Positions 43,369 to 54,192 are shown, counted from the stretch's first letter. The stretch is 64,000 nucleotides of DNA from Simmondsia chinensis (GCA_018398585.1 JAGTTD010000010.1:4543501-4607500), one strand, 5' to 3'. The notes: generated by a model from the letters alone, not told the origin. Numbers and translations: made by a program.

Positions 43369-43758
43369 TTAATTCTCCACCAGCCAAAATCTCTTTCTCC
43401 TGTGTTGAAATCTTCGGTTCCTCCACTCCACCTAGGTTTTCAACTTTCATATTCAAATCCTCTTCACTGTCTTCAATCAAAATCTCTCAAAACGATATTC
43501 AAAAATTCAATCTTTAGACGACCACTTCGAGATCTCACTCCAACAAAGGCTAAAAGAAATTGCTACTTTCAAGGAAAAAAAAAAAAGAAAGGAAAAGAAG
43601 GCTGTTCGGGGGAGGCTAGGGTTAACCGAGTTGGGGTGCTGGCGGCGGCGGCGCGCTAGGGTTTGCCGATATTAGGGTTTTGAATATTTTGAGGAGGGAA
43701 GAGAGGGAGGCTAGGGTTTACCTAATTTATGAGAGAGCCAGGGTTAGCTCTGATACCA
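43369..43758 (-). other. Leader of the short-LTR copia element, with primer site
   Basis: The complement of TGGTATCAGAGC (initiator tRNA-Met site) is at 43748-43759, adjoining the LTR. The sense strand then carries several AAACCCTA/AACCCTAG telo-box-like words (43612-43745) and a poly(A)-like run at 43577. No full gag is encoded. Confidence 0.7.
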
Positions 43759-43931
43759 TGAAAAAAATGAGAAGCACACATAATGCTATGGCCCTCTCGT
43801 ATATTTATAGAACTTATAATGGGCTTTACATCATATACAAAGCAGGCCAATTGCGCTCAGTTACATATACAAAGCAGGCCAATTAGGTTCAGTTACATAT
43901 AGTAATAACACATATATAATATAGTCTAACA
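43759..43931 (-). repeat. 5' LTR of the short-LTR copia element
   Basis: 173 bp, on the minus strand TGTTAGACTATATTATATAT ... TTTTTTTCA. Flanked by TTATC (43932-43936). Contains two copies of AAAGCAGGCCAATT on the plus strand. Confidence 0.8.
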
Positions 43932-43939
43932 TTATCTTA

Positions 43940-44640
43940 TGTTTCTTTTCTTGCAAGAGCTATTCTTTTGGTGTTTTTCGTTTGTAGTCTTATAGTGTTT
44001 TAGTTTGTACTATAAATAGGCTTGACCCATCTGGGTCAAGCCAAGTCTGATTTTCCATGCGGCTAAATGGGTCAAATCTGAGCTTGACTCTATTTAACAT
44101 GTTTTTAACAAAAAGAACTACTAAATATACATGCTTAATAATAGTTAGATATAGATTGAACTAGGTTAGAGGTTTCAAAACAACTGAGTCTACCAGATTG
44201 GAAAAAAAATAACTAATAAAAACTATGAACCACGAGTCAACCAGTTACAGTAAACGGCAGACGAGACAATGTGATAGGCTAGGTCAGCTCATGTCATAGA
44301 ACAAATCGGGTCAAATAGAGTCACGAGTCAACATGACTTGTTGGCCATATCACTATAGGTGAATGACATGCAACTTTACAATGTTTTCTTCAAGCATTTG
44401 TTCTTACTTCTTAAACGGGTTGGGCTTGGTAGTGGATCCATGTCTAGTCAAATAGCCCATTGGGCCTAAGGTGTTATAAAATCTACATTTTATTTGTAGT
44501 TTATATTATATGATCTCTCAGAAATTAAAAATTATAATTTGAAAAACAATTTAATTCGAGTTTTTGGTTTAATTTCTCTCTAAAATTTGAGTAACAATTG
44601 AAAACATGAAACCGGGTTCTTAGTTGCAAAAACCAATAAT
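43940..44640. repeat. GGTCAAG-word repeat, decayed MITE, and AT-rich DNA
   Basis: 44025-44345 has TTGACCCATCTGGGTCAAGC, AAATGGGTCAAATC and GGTCAAATAGAGTCACGAG, like the interiors of the GGTCGGGTT elements. Termini not identified. No gene. Confidence 0.4.
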
Positions 44641-44699
44641 TAAAAATAAAAAAACGACAAAAAAAAATCCTTAGCTGTTTTGTCCTATGGTTGCTGTGT

Positions 44700-44833
44700 A
44701 CAACAACAAGAACAATAGCCCAGTGCCTCATAGGGCTCCCACATCAGCAGGGTCTGGGAGGTAGATGTACGCAGCCTTCCCCCTTCAGGGGCTGCCCTGA
44801 AGGGAGGCTACTTCCGAGGACTCCCAACCTGAG
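44700..44833 (-). mobile_element. Au-like SINE with a 20-bp TSD
   Basis: TTGTCCTATGGTTGCTGTGT at 44680-44699 is repeated at 44834-44853 with one change. The element reads on the plus strand ACAACAACAAGAACAATAGC, CCAGTGCCTCATAGGGCTCC, CAGGGTCTGGGAGGTAGATG, TACGCAGCC ... GACTCCCAACCTGA. It stops exactly where the 5S head begins in composite copies, so the body alone can move or reverse transcription stopped there. Confidence 0.9.
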
Positions 44834-44853
44834 TTGTCCTATGGTTGTTGTGT

Positions 44854-45374
44854 GATTGGAAAAATTAGTTATACATGTAAAACGAGTTTTCGAAGGCATC
44901 ATCTTTAGCTACATGTCACACCCTAGCAGTTGTGGTCCTTTAGGGTTCAAAGGAAATATTTAAAACGAAATCCATTATGTTTACTAAAATTTTCTTTAAT
45001 AACATAAATATTAATCAAATAAATTATAGAATAAGTGTTTGTGTATAAATATCTTATAATTTAAGGATCCCTAAAATGCCGATGCTCTAAGCAACCAATT
45101 GCACCACTTGGATCGATTACTTGGAGTCTTTACAGGCCTATGGTCCTTGACAATGAGATACAATAACATGAAAGCATTTATCTTTTACAAAGAAAACTCA
45201 CTTTTTTTTTTCTCTCTCAAACTGCATGATTCTTGAGTCAGATCTACTGTTGTTAAGAAATCAACTTTCCCTGTAACATGCTCCTTCACGCAAATGTTTA
45301 TCAGGCTTGAAGGGTGGATAGTGCACATGTCCACCTCATATCTTGTACTTAAATTACATTAATATTAAAAGTGG
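44854..45374. other. No recognised gene
   Basis: AT-rich; no ORF or repeat terminus recognised. Confidence 0.55.
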
Positions 45375-45500
45375 GATTGTTAAGATTTAAACTCGTGACT
45401 TTAACAAAGATCTGATACCGTAACAAAAAATCAACATTTTCAAAAGCTTAAGCTAATAGATGAAGGCCAATGAATGGCTCTATACTCTAAAAATTTCTAA
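45375..45500 (-). repeat. Dispersed repeat with GGTATCAGATC motif
   Basis: The minus strand reads AGAGTATAGAGCCATTCATT, GGCCTTCATCTATTAGCTTA, AGC ... TTACGGTATCAGATC ... GTCACGAGTTTAAATC, the same family as 8040-8155. Another start, GTTAGAGTATAAAACTACA, is at 45647. Confidence 0.55.
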
Positions 45501-45726
45501 ATCCCTACATAAATATCCTTTTTTTTTTTTTTAACCAACTTAAATATTAAGAGAGTTTCCACAAGAAATAACCCTTACTTCGCTACCAATTCCCCTAGCA
45601 TCCTCATTGTTCCGATTTTCAATTGGAAACTCAAAGGTCACCAATGTTAGAGTATAAAACTACAATCATGCATCTGGATGTGACATCTTAAGTTTCCCAG
45701 ATGGCTATGATATCAAAGCCAACCTT

Positions 45727-45960
45727 GTTTTTTACCGATAATTAGCGACACAGTCACGATACAAAGTAGGAAACTCGAGCAAGTGAGTCCTGAGTTAACC
45801 ACTAGGAAGGACTCGAAAACAGGACAAGCCAAAGACAGGAAAAAAAACTATCAAGCCACAAACCTACCGGAGCAAAGCACTCAACATAAGCGGATCATAA
45901 CCGTCAAAACTCAACCCTAGTCTTTTTCCCAACATACGCTCCACAACAAGGATCTAATTG
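45727..45960 (-). pseudogene. ORF1-only LINE, copy C (ORF1 C-terminus plus tail)
   Basis: T run 45727-45733, then GATAATTAGCGACACAGTC. The UTR rises to a TAG at 45864-45866 that closes a frame ending VVERMLGKRLGLSFDGYDPL, MLSALLR. This is the same ORF1 C-terminus followed at once by UTR and poly(A), here with a UTR of only about 130 bp. 5'-truncated near 45960. Confidence 0.65.
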
Positions 45961-46192
45961 TACAACTATATAATAGATGGGTTTGTGCATTATCTACGTT
46001 TCAAGATTACCGAACATTTGTGCAAGAAATATATTGCAGTACAAAACTGGTCATATACTTCCATGATAGCTCTCATGAATCATCATGATCCTTAGCCAGC
46101 TATAGTAGTACTGCTTCTACTTTTTTTTGTTATCTCTTTTTATTTTTTTAATTTAATTTTTGACGAATATATTCTTGTATTTTAGTACTGGC

Positions 46193-46223
<31 letters not shown>

Positions 46224-46387
46224 AAAGTGAAAAATGTCTGACAAAGCCACAAGGCTTAAAGAAGCTTCACTTGCATATTTAATTATAGTGCCCTCTTTCT
46301 TTATTGGATTCCATTTCTTTTTAATGATTATTCAAACTTCAGCTTGTCTCCTGCTGCTTACAAAAATAAAAAAATGAAAAATGGTAA

Positions 46388-46742
46388 ATTATACATTATT
46401 TATATCAAAGGTCCTTATACTTTGTTCATTATGTCAATTTAATTTTTATACTTTTAATTGTGTTAACTTATTCCCTGTATAATTTAAAATGTGTCATATG
46501 GTCTTTAGAAAAAAAATTATGTTAAGTTTTTAATTAAATTTTTAATGATTCGATCATGAATTGAGTTAAATTGAGTCAAATGATGAATTTATAATATGCT
46601 ACTTGCATCTAATATAATTTTTTCGTTCATAATTACGTCATTAACTTAACATAAATTTGCAAAAGGATTAAATTGACACAATTAAAAGTATTAGGACCAA
46701 ATTGATACAATGGATAAAGTATAGAAACCTTTGCTGTAAATA
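46388..46742. mobile_element. MITE with CAATTTAGTCC-type inverted repeats
   Basis: Left GGTCCTTATACTTTGTTCAT, TATGTCAATTTAATTTTTAT; right GACCAAATTGATACAATGG, ATAAAGTATAGAAACC, inverted over about 100 bp. A close relative is 58403-58735. Confidence 0.7.
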
Positions 46743-46899
46743 ATCCATTAATTTTTTAGTATAGAAATTTTGTGAAAAAGCATTTTAATGTCAAAGTTAT
46801 GTGTATTTAATAAAATAATTAAGATGACAGTGTGTAAAGGAGTAAAATAGACATTTTAGTCAATTTTTTTTCATTAGCAGTGTTACAACATTTGTGATT

Positions 46900-47035
46900 G
46901 GTATAGCGGGGGAATGGTGTCCTTTCAAAATAGTTTTTTTATAGGATAGTATCCTGTATGGGTAAAGCTGTGTATATTTTATTATTTCCAAACATTAGCA
47001 TAGCATAAGCCTCTTTGAGGTACTGGGATATTGCT
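46900..47035 (+). mobile_element. Au-like SINE, strongly decayed
   Basis: TTTTTTTATAGGATAGTATC, GTAAAGCTGTGTATATTTTA, GCCTCTTTGAGGTACTGGG and ATTGCTAC keep the order of the Au-like body. Confidence 0.55.
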
Positions 47036-47242
47036 ACATAGCGAGCAAATGATGGATTTTTCAATAAATAATAACAAATTTTACATTTTCACACAGTTTT
47101 TTAGATATAAAACTTTTAGATTAACGAAATATTTCATAAAATTAATGAACTAAATAATTAACACATAAATCTCAAGACACCAATATATAACTACCTGAAA
47201 TTAAATATTTGGGATTAAATTGAGAAATGTGTAAATTTTTAA

Positions 47243-47527
47243 GCGTAAATTATATATTAGGTACCTAAGATTTAGTGTATTAATTTTTTAGTTCACAAAC
47301 TTTGTGAAATAATATTTTAGCCCAAAAAATTACATGTATTTAATAAAATAATTTAAATAACAATATAAAAGAATAAAATATGATCTATTTTACACTCTTA
47401 TACATCCATATTTGTATTATTTTATTAAAAATATATACCTTTTTAAAATAAAAAATTATTTTGTAAAATTTATGAATTAAAAAATTTTACACGAAACCTA
47501 AACATACTACAAGTATATAATTTGCCC
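47243..47527. mobile_element. MITE of the TTTAGTCTACAAA family
   Basis: Left GTAAATTATATATTAGGTAC, TTAATTTTTTAGTTCACAAA, CTTTGTGAAATAATATTTTA; right TAAAAAATTATTTTGTAAAA, TTTATGAATTAAAAAATT, TATATAATTTGCCC, inverted. No coding capacity. Confidence 0.7.
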
Positions 47528-47529
47528 AA

Positions 47530-49319
47530 TTTTTTAATATACTTAGCCGAACCGGCAGTTGTCTTGGCACTGCTGTTGCCTGACGACAATAGTTTTATGT
47601 ATATTTTTAATCATTCTCAGTTAATGTATTATTTAATAATTTGTTATTATGCATAAATAATTAAAAGATTTTTCTAATATATGTGCTCATATTAAAAGGT
47701 ATTTATTGCACTAAATTTTTGTATTTAATTTGTTCATATAAATTTAATAAGATATATAATTTTTAATATTTAAATAATTTAATAAAAATTTTATAAATAT
47801 AAGTGTAATAAATATTCCTAAAATTCGATAATTAAATATGATACATTGAAAATAGGAAATTTCTTATTAATATATACTGTTCTTGGCAAGACCTGACCAA
47901 GTTCCAAGATGGAGGTGAGTTAATTGATGATGCAGCGCGTAGATAAAAATTTAGAGGAACGAAAATGTTTAACAGTCTTTTTTTAATTTGTATTCTGAAA
48001 ATAATAAAGAACAAGAGAAAAATAATTTAATATAATTCTCACACCCCGTGAATAGAGGGAAAAATATATAAAAGGATTAAACTCTCTAAAACAAGTGAAT
48101 GAACAAAGCCCTAGATATTCTCTTGTTTAAGTAGAAGAGCCATTTAATCTAGAATAAAAGACTAAAGAGATAAATACAACGATAAATAATGAAAACTACT
48201 TATCTACTCATCTAAATAATAAAACCTACTCATCTAACTAAACTTTCCTAATTAAGGTGAAATTCTATCTTCTTCCGGCTATACGCCTCCCTTCTCTCCA
48301 TCTCGAGCAATTCATCAATGCCACCCGCCAAGCTATCTGCCAATTAAAAGGCGAGGTTGCATTAGTTGAACTTTGTAAAATTTAACGCGAAAAAGAAAAT
48401 AAGACGCATCATTTACATGATTCAGTCAATTATATGTATATTTATAATATGGAAGAGATTTTTTGCTATAGTTTGGGAAAAGTACAAGAAAATTATGTTC
48501 TTCCCCACATCACACTTCGTAAATCATAGACGATAATATATAGCCACGTAAATCCTAGTGCGCCTAAAGGCACATTGAGTGAGAATTCTTTTCATTATCA
48601 ACTCGTTCCTCCACTCTGTGGACAAGACCATTACAAAATAAAATTAGGCTGCCCATAAAAGTCCAACATTGTTGAGGGGCCTGTAGGTGATACGCAACAG
48701 TGACACCCGCAATGCTTTTAATTAGTATGAGTGTGGGGTTCGCGACTCCACAGATTCTCTCTCCCGTCTTCCAGACATCGATATTTATAAAGTGAGGGTT
48801 TCTATTTGGATGGACGAACTATGGACATAAATGAGACAGGTAAAACCTACTATCTGCGGGTGCCTGTCTTGTTTGGGTTGAGTATATGAGTGCAAGTGAA
48901 CGGAATAGTGGGTACAAGTAGGCTACACATGGAATAACTACACGGATATGGACGGGTAAGGGCATAATATTGCACCTACCTGACCTCCGCCCCCATGCTT
49001 ACCATACCAGTCCATTTCCACCCCACACCACTCGCCCTAATTTATATTTAATTAATTTAAATGTACACCATTCTCTATTAAATAATGTTATAAAATATAA
49101 TAGTATTACAAAAAATAATTTTAAATAATTACAAATAGGGAGAATATGGATAGCCGTTAGGCCCACAAATTGGAGCAGATATGAGCAATGCGGGGTGAGT
49201 AATGAATACCTGTTAAATACTCACAGATAGTAGAACGAGCATGCTTATCCACTTCTTACTGTAGTGGTTAATGGGATAGGTGGTAGGTACGTATATGGGG
49301 TAAGGCACCCCCTGTACAC
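47530..49319. other. AT-rich intergenic DNA with a decayed repeat
   Basis: 48840-49250 has complementary GGGTGCC/CGGGTAAGG and ACCTACTATCTG/CAGATAGTAG ends, suggesting an old MITE. 48040-48300 is a pyrimidine-rich stretch without a clear class. No gene recognised. Confidence 0.45.
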
Positions 49320-49742
49320 GTCATCGCCAACCCTAGGCTAATCGAATGAATCAACCAGGTCCTTATTACCTTAATCTAAATCGATACATTTCTGCATTTG
49401 TTCAAATCATCTGTCTTAGCAGTCATATTGGACTTGATCTTCTCAAGTCTTAGCAACCCATCTTCTACACGTCCTCACTAATAAAATGATACGTAACAAA
49501 AATATGCCTAGTTTTGTCATAATATGGTTAGCAATACGAGGACTTCCTAGGAGGTTACCCATCCTGGTATTACGCTCGCCCAAGCATGCTTAACTTCGGA
49601 GTTCTAATGGAATCCGGTGCTTTAATACCTAGTAAATGAACCCTTTTGACAATTCAGCCTCACTAATAACCATATATTCAGCCTCAGTTGCAAACAAGTC
49701 CACAACTGATTACAATTTTGACCTACAACTAACAAACGATAA
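49320..49742 (-). pseudogene. Copia RNase H fragment split by a 5S-derived insertion
   Basis: Minus strand from 49742: SVVDLFATEAEYMVISEAEL then SKG, the TEAEYxAxxEA motif of copia RNase H. Below the insertion at 49529-49632, VEDGLLRLEKIKSNMTAKTD resembles the post-RNase H segment (LxxEKIxTxxNxAD). Short and full of stops. Confidence 0.55.
49529..49632 (-). mobile_element. 5S-derived SINE head without body
   Basis: Complement of 5S rRNA: CGAGGACTTCCTAGGAGGTT, ACCCATCCTGGTATTACGCT, CGCCCAAGCATGCTTAACTT, CGGAGTTCTAATGGAATCCG. No Au-like body follows; GGTTAGCAATACGAGG at the 3' side resembles GTTAACAATACGAGG in the composite at 60868. Inserted in copia RNase H sequence. Confidence 0.75.
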
Positions 49743-49757
49743 ATTGCGCCTGCCTAA

Positions 49758-52318
49758 GGCTCCGTTTGTTTAGGGGAAAACCACATTCTAGGAATTGGTT
49801 TTCCTCTTTTCTATTGTTTGGCGCGTCTTTTCTGATGGAAAAGGTTTTCTGTTGGAAATATTTTCCCTCAAATGAGGGAAAATGACTTCTGTTTTAAAAG
49901 GGAGGAAGTCATCATTCAAGTGATCCAAAGAATTTAGAATGCATATATTTATTTTTTTTTTATAAATTGTGACAAAGTCGCCATACAAACAGACCACTCG
50001 CTAAGCGAGGTCTGAGCCCAACTATAACAAAATGGGGACCAGAAAGAACAACAAAAAACAAAAGGACATAGTACCAGGAAAAGACTGACACCCCAAACAC
50101 GACACAGCAGACATGAAGGTCAAGAACAGAGCAGACACAGGGAGACAGGACAAAACAGCGAGCACAAACTACTCAGACAGGGACCTCAGTTGGAGATGAA
50201 CTAGAAGATCAGCACAAGAATCGGAAGCAATACTGAAGCTGCCCAATTGCCTCAACAAAACAACCCCTCCACATCATTTAGCAAGTATGTCTGCCACCAT
50301 AGGATGGTCAAAATAATCAAAATTGAAGCCCACTCTTTTTCCTATCTCTGTTACTCCCGCTTCCATAATTTTCTCATCATACTCCGCTTCCATGATCTTC
50401 TCATCATAATTAGCGCTACTATTCCAATTCCCCATTTTTTGTTTTTTCTTTTTTCGGGGTGTCTTTGTCGATTTTCCGACATTACTCCTGAGTGGCATGT
50501 CCTTCAGGAATTCCTGAAGCTCCCATTTCTCTTTCTCTTTCATCTTGTGCTTCAGAGCTCTCTTGCCCCTCTTTGATGTTATTAGTTTTTCCTTCCTCCA
50601 CCGAACTGCGCTAGGCTCTTCCATAGCTGGTTTCATCTCATTCTGATTCTCAGGCAAACTATCTTCTGTATGCATGTGTCTGATCAATACATGAGGCTCA
50701 AAGACTGGAGGGAATTTTGGGCGAGAGGCAGCAGAATCATTGTCACTAGTATTTCCAGGATCTACATTCTCTTGATATGTTATCTGGTTGTTAGACTGTG
50801 CTGATACCGCCTTATCATTCTCGACCCATGGTAGCATAAGAGGTCGATGCTGATTTTCTCGTACGTCTTGTACTGGAAGTTGGGTCATAGGCGGTGGATC
50901 ATACTGGGTCAATGTGGCATGGGGGTAGAGGCATCCCATGGTCCACCTCCCAAGTATTCTACCATTGAAATGGAGAGAGACGTGTCCTGACGTCTTCCAT
51001 TCGGCATCGAACCCTTCATTCGTTGCCCTCGTAACCGGAGTTCTCGGCTCCCCACCAATAGTCACAACATTCGTTATCCGCTCCAAAGAAGGTTGAACCC
51101 ATGCTGTTTGCCAAGCTGCTATGGTGTGATAGGACTGCGTCAAAAAAGATGACTCTTCCCACGCCAATCTAGCTGAGGCCGCTAGAGCAACAACTCTGGG
51201 AGAATAGTTAAGGATCATCACAGAGCTACCTTCTTTAATGAGGGATCTCCCGCTATATTGAATCTGAGCCATCTAATGGATGCATGCTGTGTGGCAAGTC
51301 TCAATTAGGATCCTGGCAACATCAGCACACCTCATAGTGGACGTTCTCTGGTCCACCCTTATGAACTTCCCCCACACTCTAGCGATATCAGCAAAGCCGT
51401 CATTGGACCAGCACTGGACAGGAAGACCATGGACCTCAAGCTTCACGCTTCTATTAAGGGATCCAAGGGTCTCACTGGAATACTTGTAAACATCGTTGAA
51501 TATCCGTAACAGAGTCTCCTTTCGTGGGCCAAGGTAGGATTCCATGGTATCAACAGAGTCACACACTAGGATAAATTTTGTGTTGCTTAGCCCTCTAGGG
51601 GTTAATCCATAGAGGTCGTTTTCTGTGATAAAGGTGAGGATGTCATCAAGGGTAGCCTCATTATGCGAGTGCGCGATGATTGCCCGCTTGAGCCATGCTT
51701 CCACACTTTTATTGGTACTTGACAGAACAATCCTTGGAATATCTGTATTCTCATTGTTTCCACCCCGATTAGGTGGTGCATATATTGATATGAATATGGA
51801 TCAGACTAAAACGATGATTTCAGCCATATTTAGGTAATTTATATTAACATATGATGAACTTTTTATCGTAATTTGCTAAAAATATTGACATGCCTTGTAA
51901 ATATTATCATATTTATGTATTATATTAGCAATTTTATACTTGCTAAAAATTCATCAAATTTTGATATATTGTACCTGAGTGATAAAATATTTAATTTCAG
52001 GTACCTCATTGTATATATTAAAATGTCAGGATAAGTGATAAATGATTAAACCTCATGATACCTTAGTAATAATTTCATAACCACACAAAGTCTAGATAAT
52101 TTTAAATATATTACATTGCTACTTAATATTGTTCTATGATTAGGTATAAGATAATTGGTAAAAGATTCCTCTAGAACAAATAAGGAACATTATAATGTGA
52201 GAACATATTATTTCGTTAAAACAAATAACGGAAAAGTTTAACGGGAATTGTATTTTCCATAAAAACCTTTTCCAAAATAAAATATATTTCAGGGAAAGAG
52301 TACTTCCCAAACGGGGCC
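49758..52318. mobile_element. Tourist/PIF-like element carrying a nested LINE
   Basis: TAA at 49755-49757 and 52319-52321. Ends GGCTCCGTTTGTTTAGGGGA and TTCCCAAACGGGGCC are inverted. The outer parts match 20485-21530 (AAATGAGGGAAAATGACTTC; AAAACAAATAACGGAAAAG). About 1.85 kb of LINE (49952-51800) occupies the middle. Without it the element would be about 0.7 kb. Confidence 0.7.
49952..51800 (-). pseudogene. ORF1-only LINE, copy D (longest)
   Basis: Poly(A) as T 49952-49961, UTR to 50273, then ORF1. Frame 51704-51273 has SVKLEVHGLPVQCWSNDGFA, DIARVWGKFIRVDQRTSTMR, CADVARILIETC, the DUF4283-like domain of plant LINE ORF1. The TAG after TACIH is a CAG-type codon in the family (Gln in copy A). 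The frame continues 51272-50274 with a variable middle, a Lys-rich basic region (KRALKHKMKEKEKWELQEFL) and the C-terminus GKRVGFNFDYFDHPMVADI. The open frame also extends upstream of 51704 to about 51790 (APPNRGGNNENTDIPRIVLS). No CCHC knuckle and no ORF2. The nonsense codon is the only obvious lesion in about 500 codons, so this is the best guide to the family. Confidence 0.8.
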
Positions 52319-52437
52319 TAAGTCTCCAACATAATATGAATTCACAAATCCTATTAAGTCGCAACTTTTACATCCACCCTTATCCCCATACACAATACAT
52401 TGATCCAATTTCCTCTCCAGTATTCCAGGATCTGTCC

Positions 52438-52660
52438 TTTTTTTTTTTTTTTTTTTTTTGATAATTAGCGATAAGTCGCAGTACAAGCAGGCTACTCGCC
52501 AAGCGAGCCCTGAGTCCAGCTGCTGAAAAGTGGGGACCAAAACAACCATCACAAAGGTAAAGAGATAGGATAACACACCAACAAACAAGAAACAACCGGC
52601 AAAACAAACGCCCCAGAGAGCGGTGAAAAGACACCGAAAAGAACCTGGCCTGGCATTACC
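52438..52660 (-). mobile_element. LINE 3' tail
   Basis: 22-T run, then GATAATTAGCGATAAGTCGC, AGTACAAGCAGGCTACTCGC, CAAGCGAGCCCTGAGTCCAG: UTR of the same family as copy D (CTCGCTAAGCGAGGTCTGAG). No coding part. Long poly(A) suggests a relatively recent insertion. Confidence 0.75.
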
Positions 52661-52676
52661 CACCAGAACTTGGCCT

Positions 52677-52853
52677 CAGTTTTGGATGCAAGTGAAGGGA
52701 TAGAGTGTTACTTTAGGCCAAAAGGGCTGGAGTTCGATTCCCCCATTGAACCTCTCCCTAAGGAATCTCTGACTTAACTGGCTCCTGTGGTGCGTGAGTC
52801 GTTGTATAGACCAGAATTTGCCAAGTGACCGGGCTCCTTGTTAGCAAAAAAAA
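52677..52853 (+). mobile_element. tRNA-derived SINE of a second family
   Basis: GGATGCAAGTGAAGGGATAG (A-box position), GGGCTGGAGTTCGATTCCCC (B box), a body with CTGACTTAACTGGCTCCTGT and GGTGCGTGAGTCGTTGTATA, and a terminal TTAGC plus nine A. Single copy in the window. Confidence 0.65.
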
Positions 52854-53339
52854 ATGTCCTTGCATTTCTCCAATATTACATCGATGTCTCTCAAGCTTGA
52901 TTTTCTCATTAATCCTCATCATTTAAGCATAATAAAACAAGATTAATCCTTAATTGATTCATTATCTAGTAGATTAGCATAATTCTTGATATCATAATTC
53001 AACGTTGACAATATATATAGGTTCCTTTGTCATATGCGATACTCTTTTTTCGGAAAAAATGTAAAAGTGCACACTATTTTCACAATAAATAGGTACCTTT
53101 CATGGAATTCTGACAAAATTTTCATCGTAATTTGACGACCTTTTCAAAAATGTTGATGCGTATTTATATATTTCTGAAAGAATCAAATGTAGCATTTTAC
53201 AACAAAACTAAATTGGCCTCCAACAAAAATTTGACCATTAGGTTTCAGTGGTGTGTACCAAGTGTTAAAACGTCTTAAGGGCTTGGCTATCATGTGACCA
53301 AGGGCATACTTTAAGTTCTGAAGGGCCTCTAATACCACC

Positions 53340-53497
53340 TGTTAGGACCATCCACAGAATACTGAAACAGTAAATTGAATTAAAAATCACACACAAGAGG
53401 GGATTGGAGAAAACACTGAAATTTACGTCGTTCAGCTGAAGCCTACATCCACAGAGGGGAGCACAATAATTTTATTATATAATAAGAGATTTATATG
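53340..53497 (-). repeat. 3' part of an older LTR, split by copia element 2
   Basis: On the minus strand this stretch ends TGGATGGTCCTAACA and is followed by GGTGGTATTAGAGG, a decayed initiator tRNA-Met site. The other half is 56581-56767. The host LTR is thus about 345 bp long. Confidence 0.65.
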
Positions 53498-54134
53498 TGT
53501 TAGGAATATGCCTCAAATTTATGTATTTAGGATTTATGGGATGCCGAGGGGTCACCGATCGATCAGGGGATGTCCGCTTGATTGGGTGATTTAAGGAGAA
53601 AATTCAAGTTTTGCAGCCGCAAGGGGGCCGATCGATCGGCCAGTACCGATCGATCGGGAGTCGTTTTCGCCGTTCAGTATAAATACGTGCCTTGGGTTGA
53701 CGTATTTAGTGGTCCAATCAGATCCAATTAAAGTGAGCCGCCGGCGTCATTGATTTGAGAGCGTTATAAGAGTTTAGAGGGAGTGATTGAGTAATTCTCC
53801 ATAGATCTCGTTCAGAGGAAGTGTTGTTGTAATTCTTCCATTATTCATACTCAATAAAGAATATCTATCTCCGCCTGTGGTTTTCTCCCCTCTCGATTGA
53901 AGAGGGGTTTCCATGTAAATCTCTGTGTTCTTCCTTTGTTCTCTTTTATCCTGTTGTTTACTTCTCTAGTTTGTTATAGTATTTGAATCGAATCAAGTTA
54001 TGGGGTATTAAGCTCCGCATTATGAAGGTATTAATTTCCTAACAAATTGATATCCGAGTATATCAAGTTTGTTTAAGATTTTCCCTCACAAATTGGTATC
54101 ATAGTATATCAGATTCGTCGAAATTGCCTCAACA
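53498..54134 (+). repeat. 5' LTR of copia element 2
   Basis: TGTTAGGAATATGCC ... CCTCAACA, 637 bp. TATAAATA at 53678-53685 preceded by CGATCGATCGG-type motifs at about 53558, 53630 and 53647. Target duplication ATATG at 53493-53497 and 56576-56580, exact. Contains two internal primer-site-like copies, TTGATATCCGAG and TTGGTATCATAG. Confidence 0.9.
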
Positions 54135-54136
54135 AT

Positions 54137-54170
54137 TGGCATCAGAGCCTTACAAATTGGTATCAGAGCC
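54137..54170 (+). other. Tandem primer binding sites of copia element 2
   Basis: TGGCATCAGAGCC (54137-54149), then TGGTATCAGAGCC (54158-54170), both complementary to initiator tRNA-Met, the second perfectly. Two more degenerate copies lie inside the LTR end. Confidence 0.85.
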
Positions 54171-54192
54171 CTGTTTATTTCGATTTGGTACT

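Noticed and set aside
43600..43745. Interstitial telomeric repeat
   Set aside because: TAGGGTT words are scattered and separated by unrelated sequence, not a tandem TTTAGGG array.
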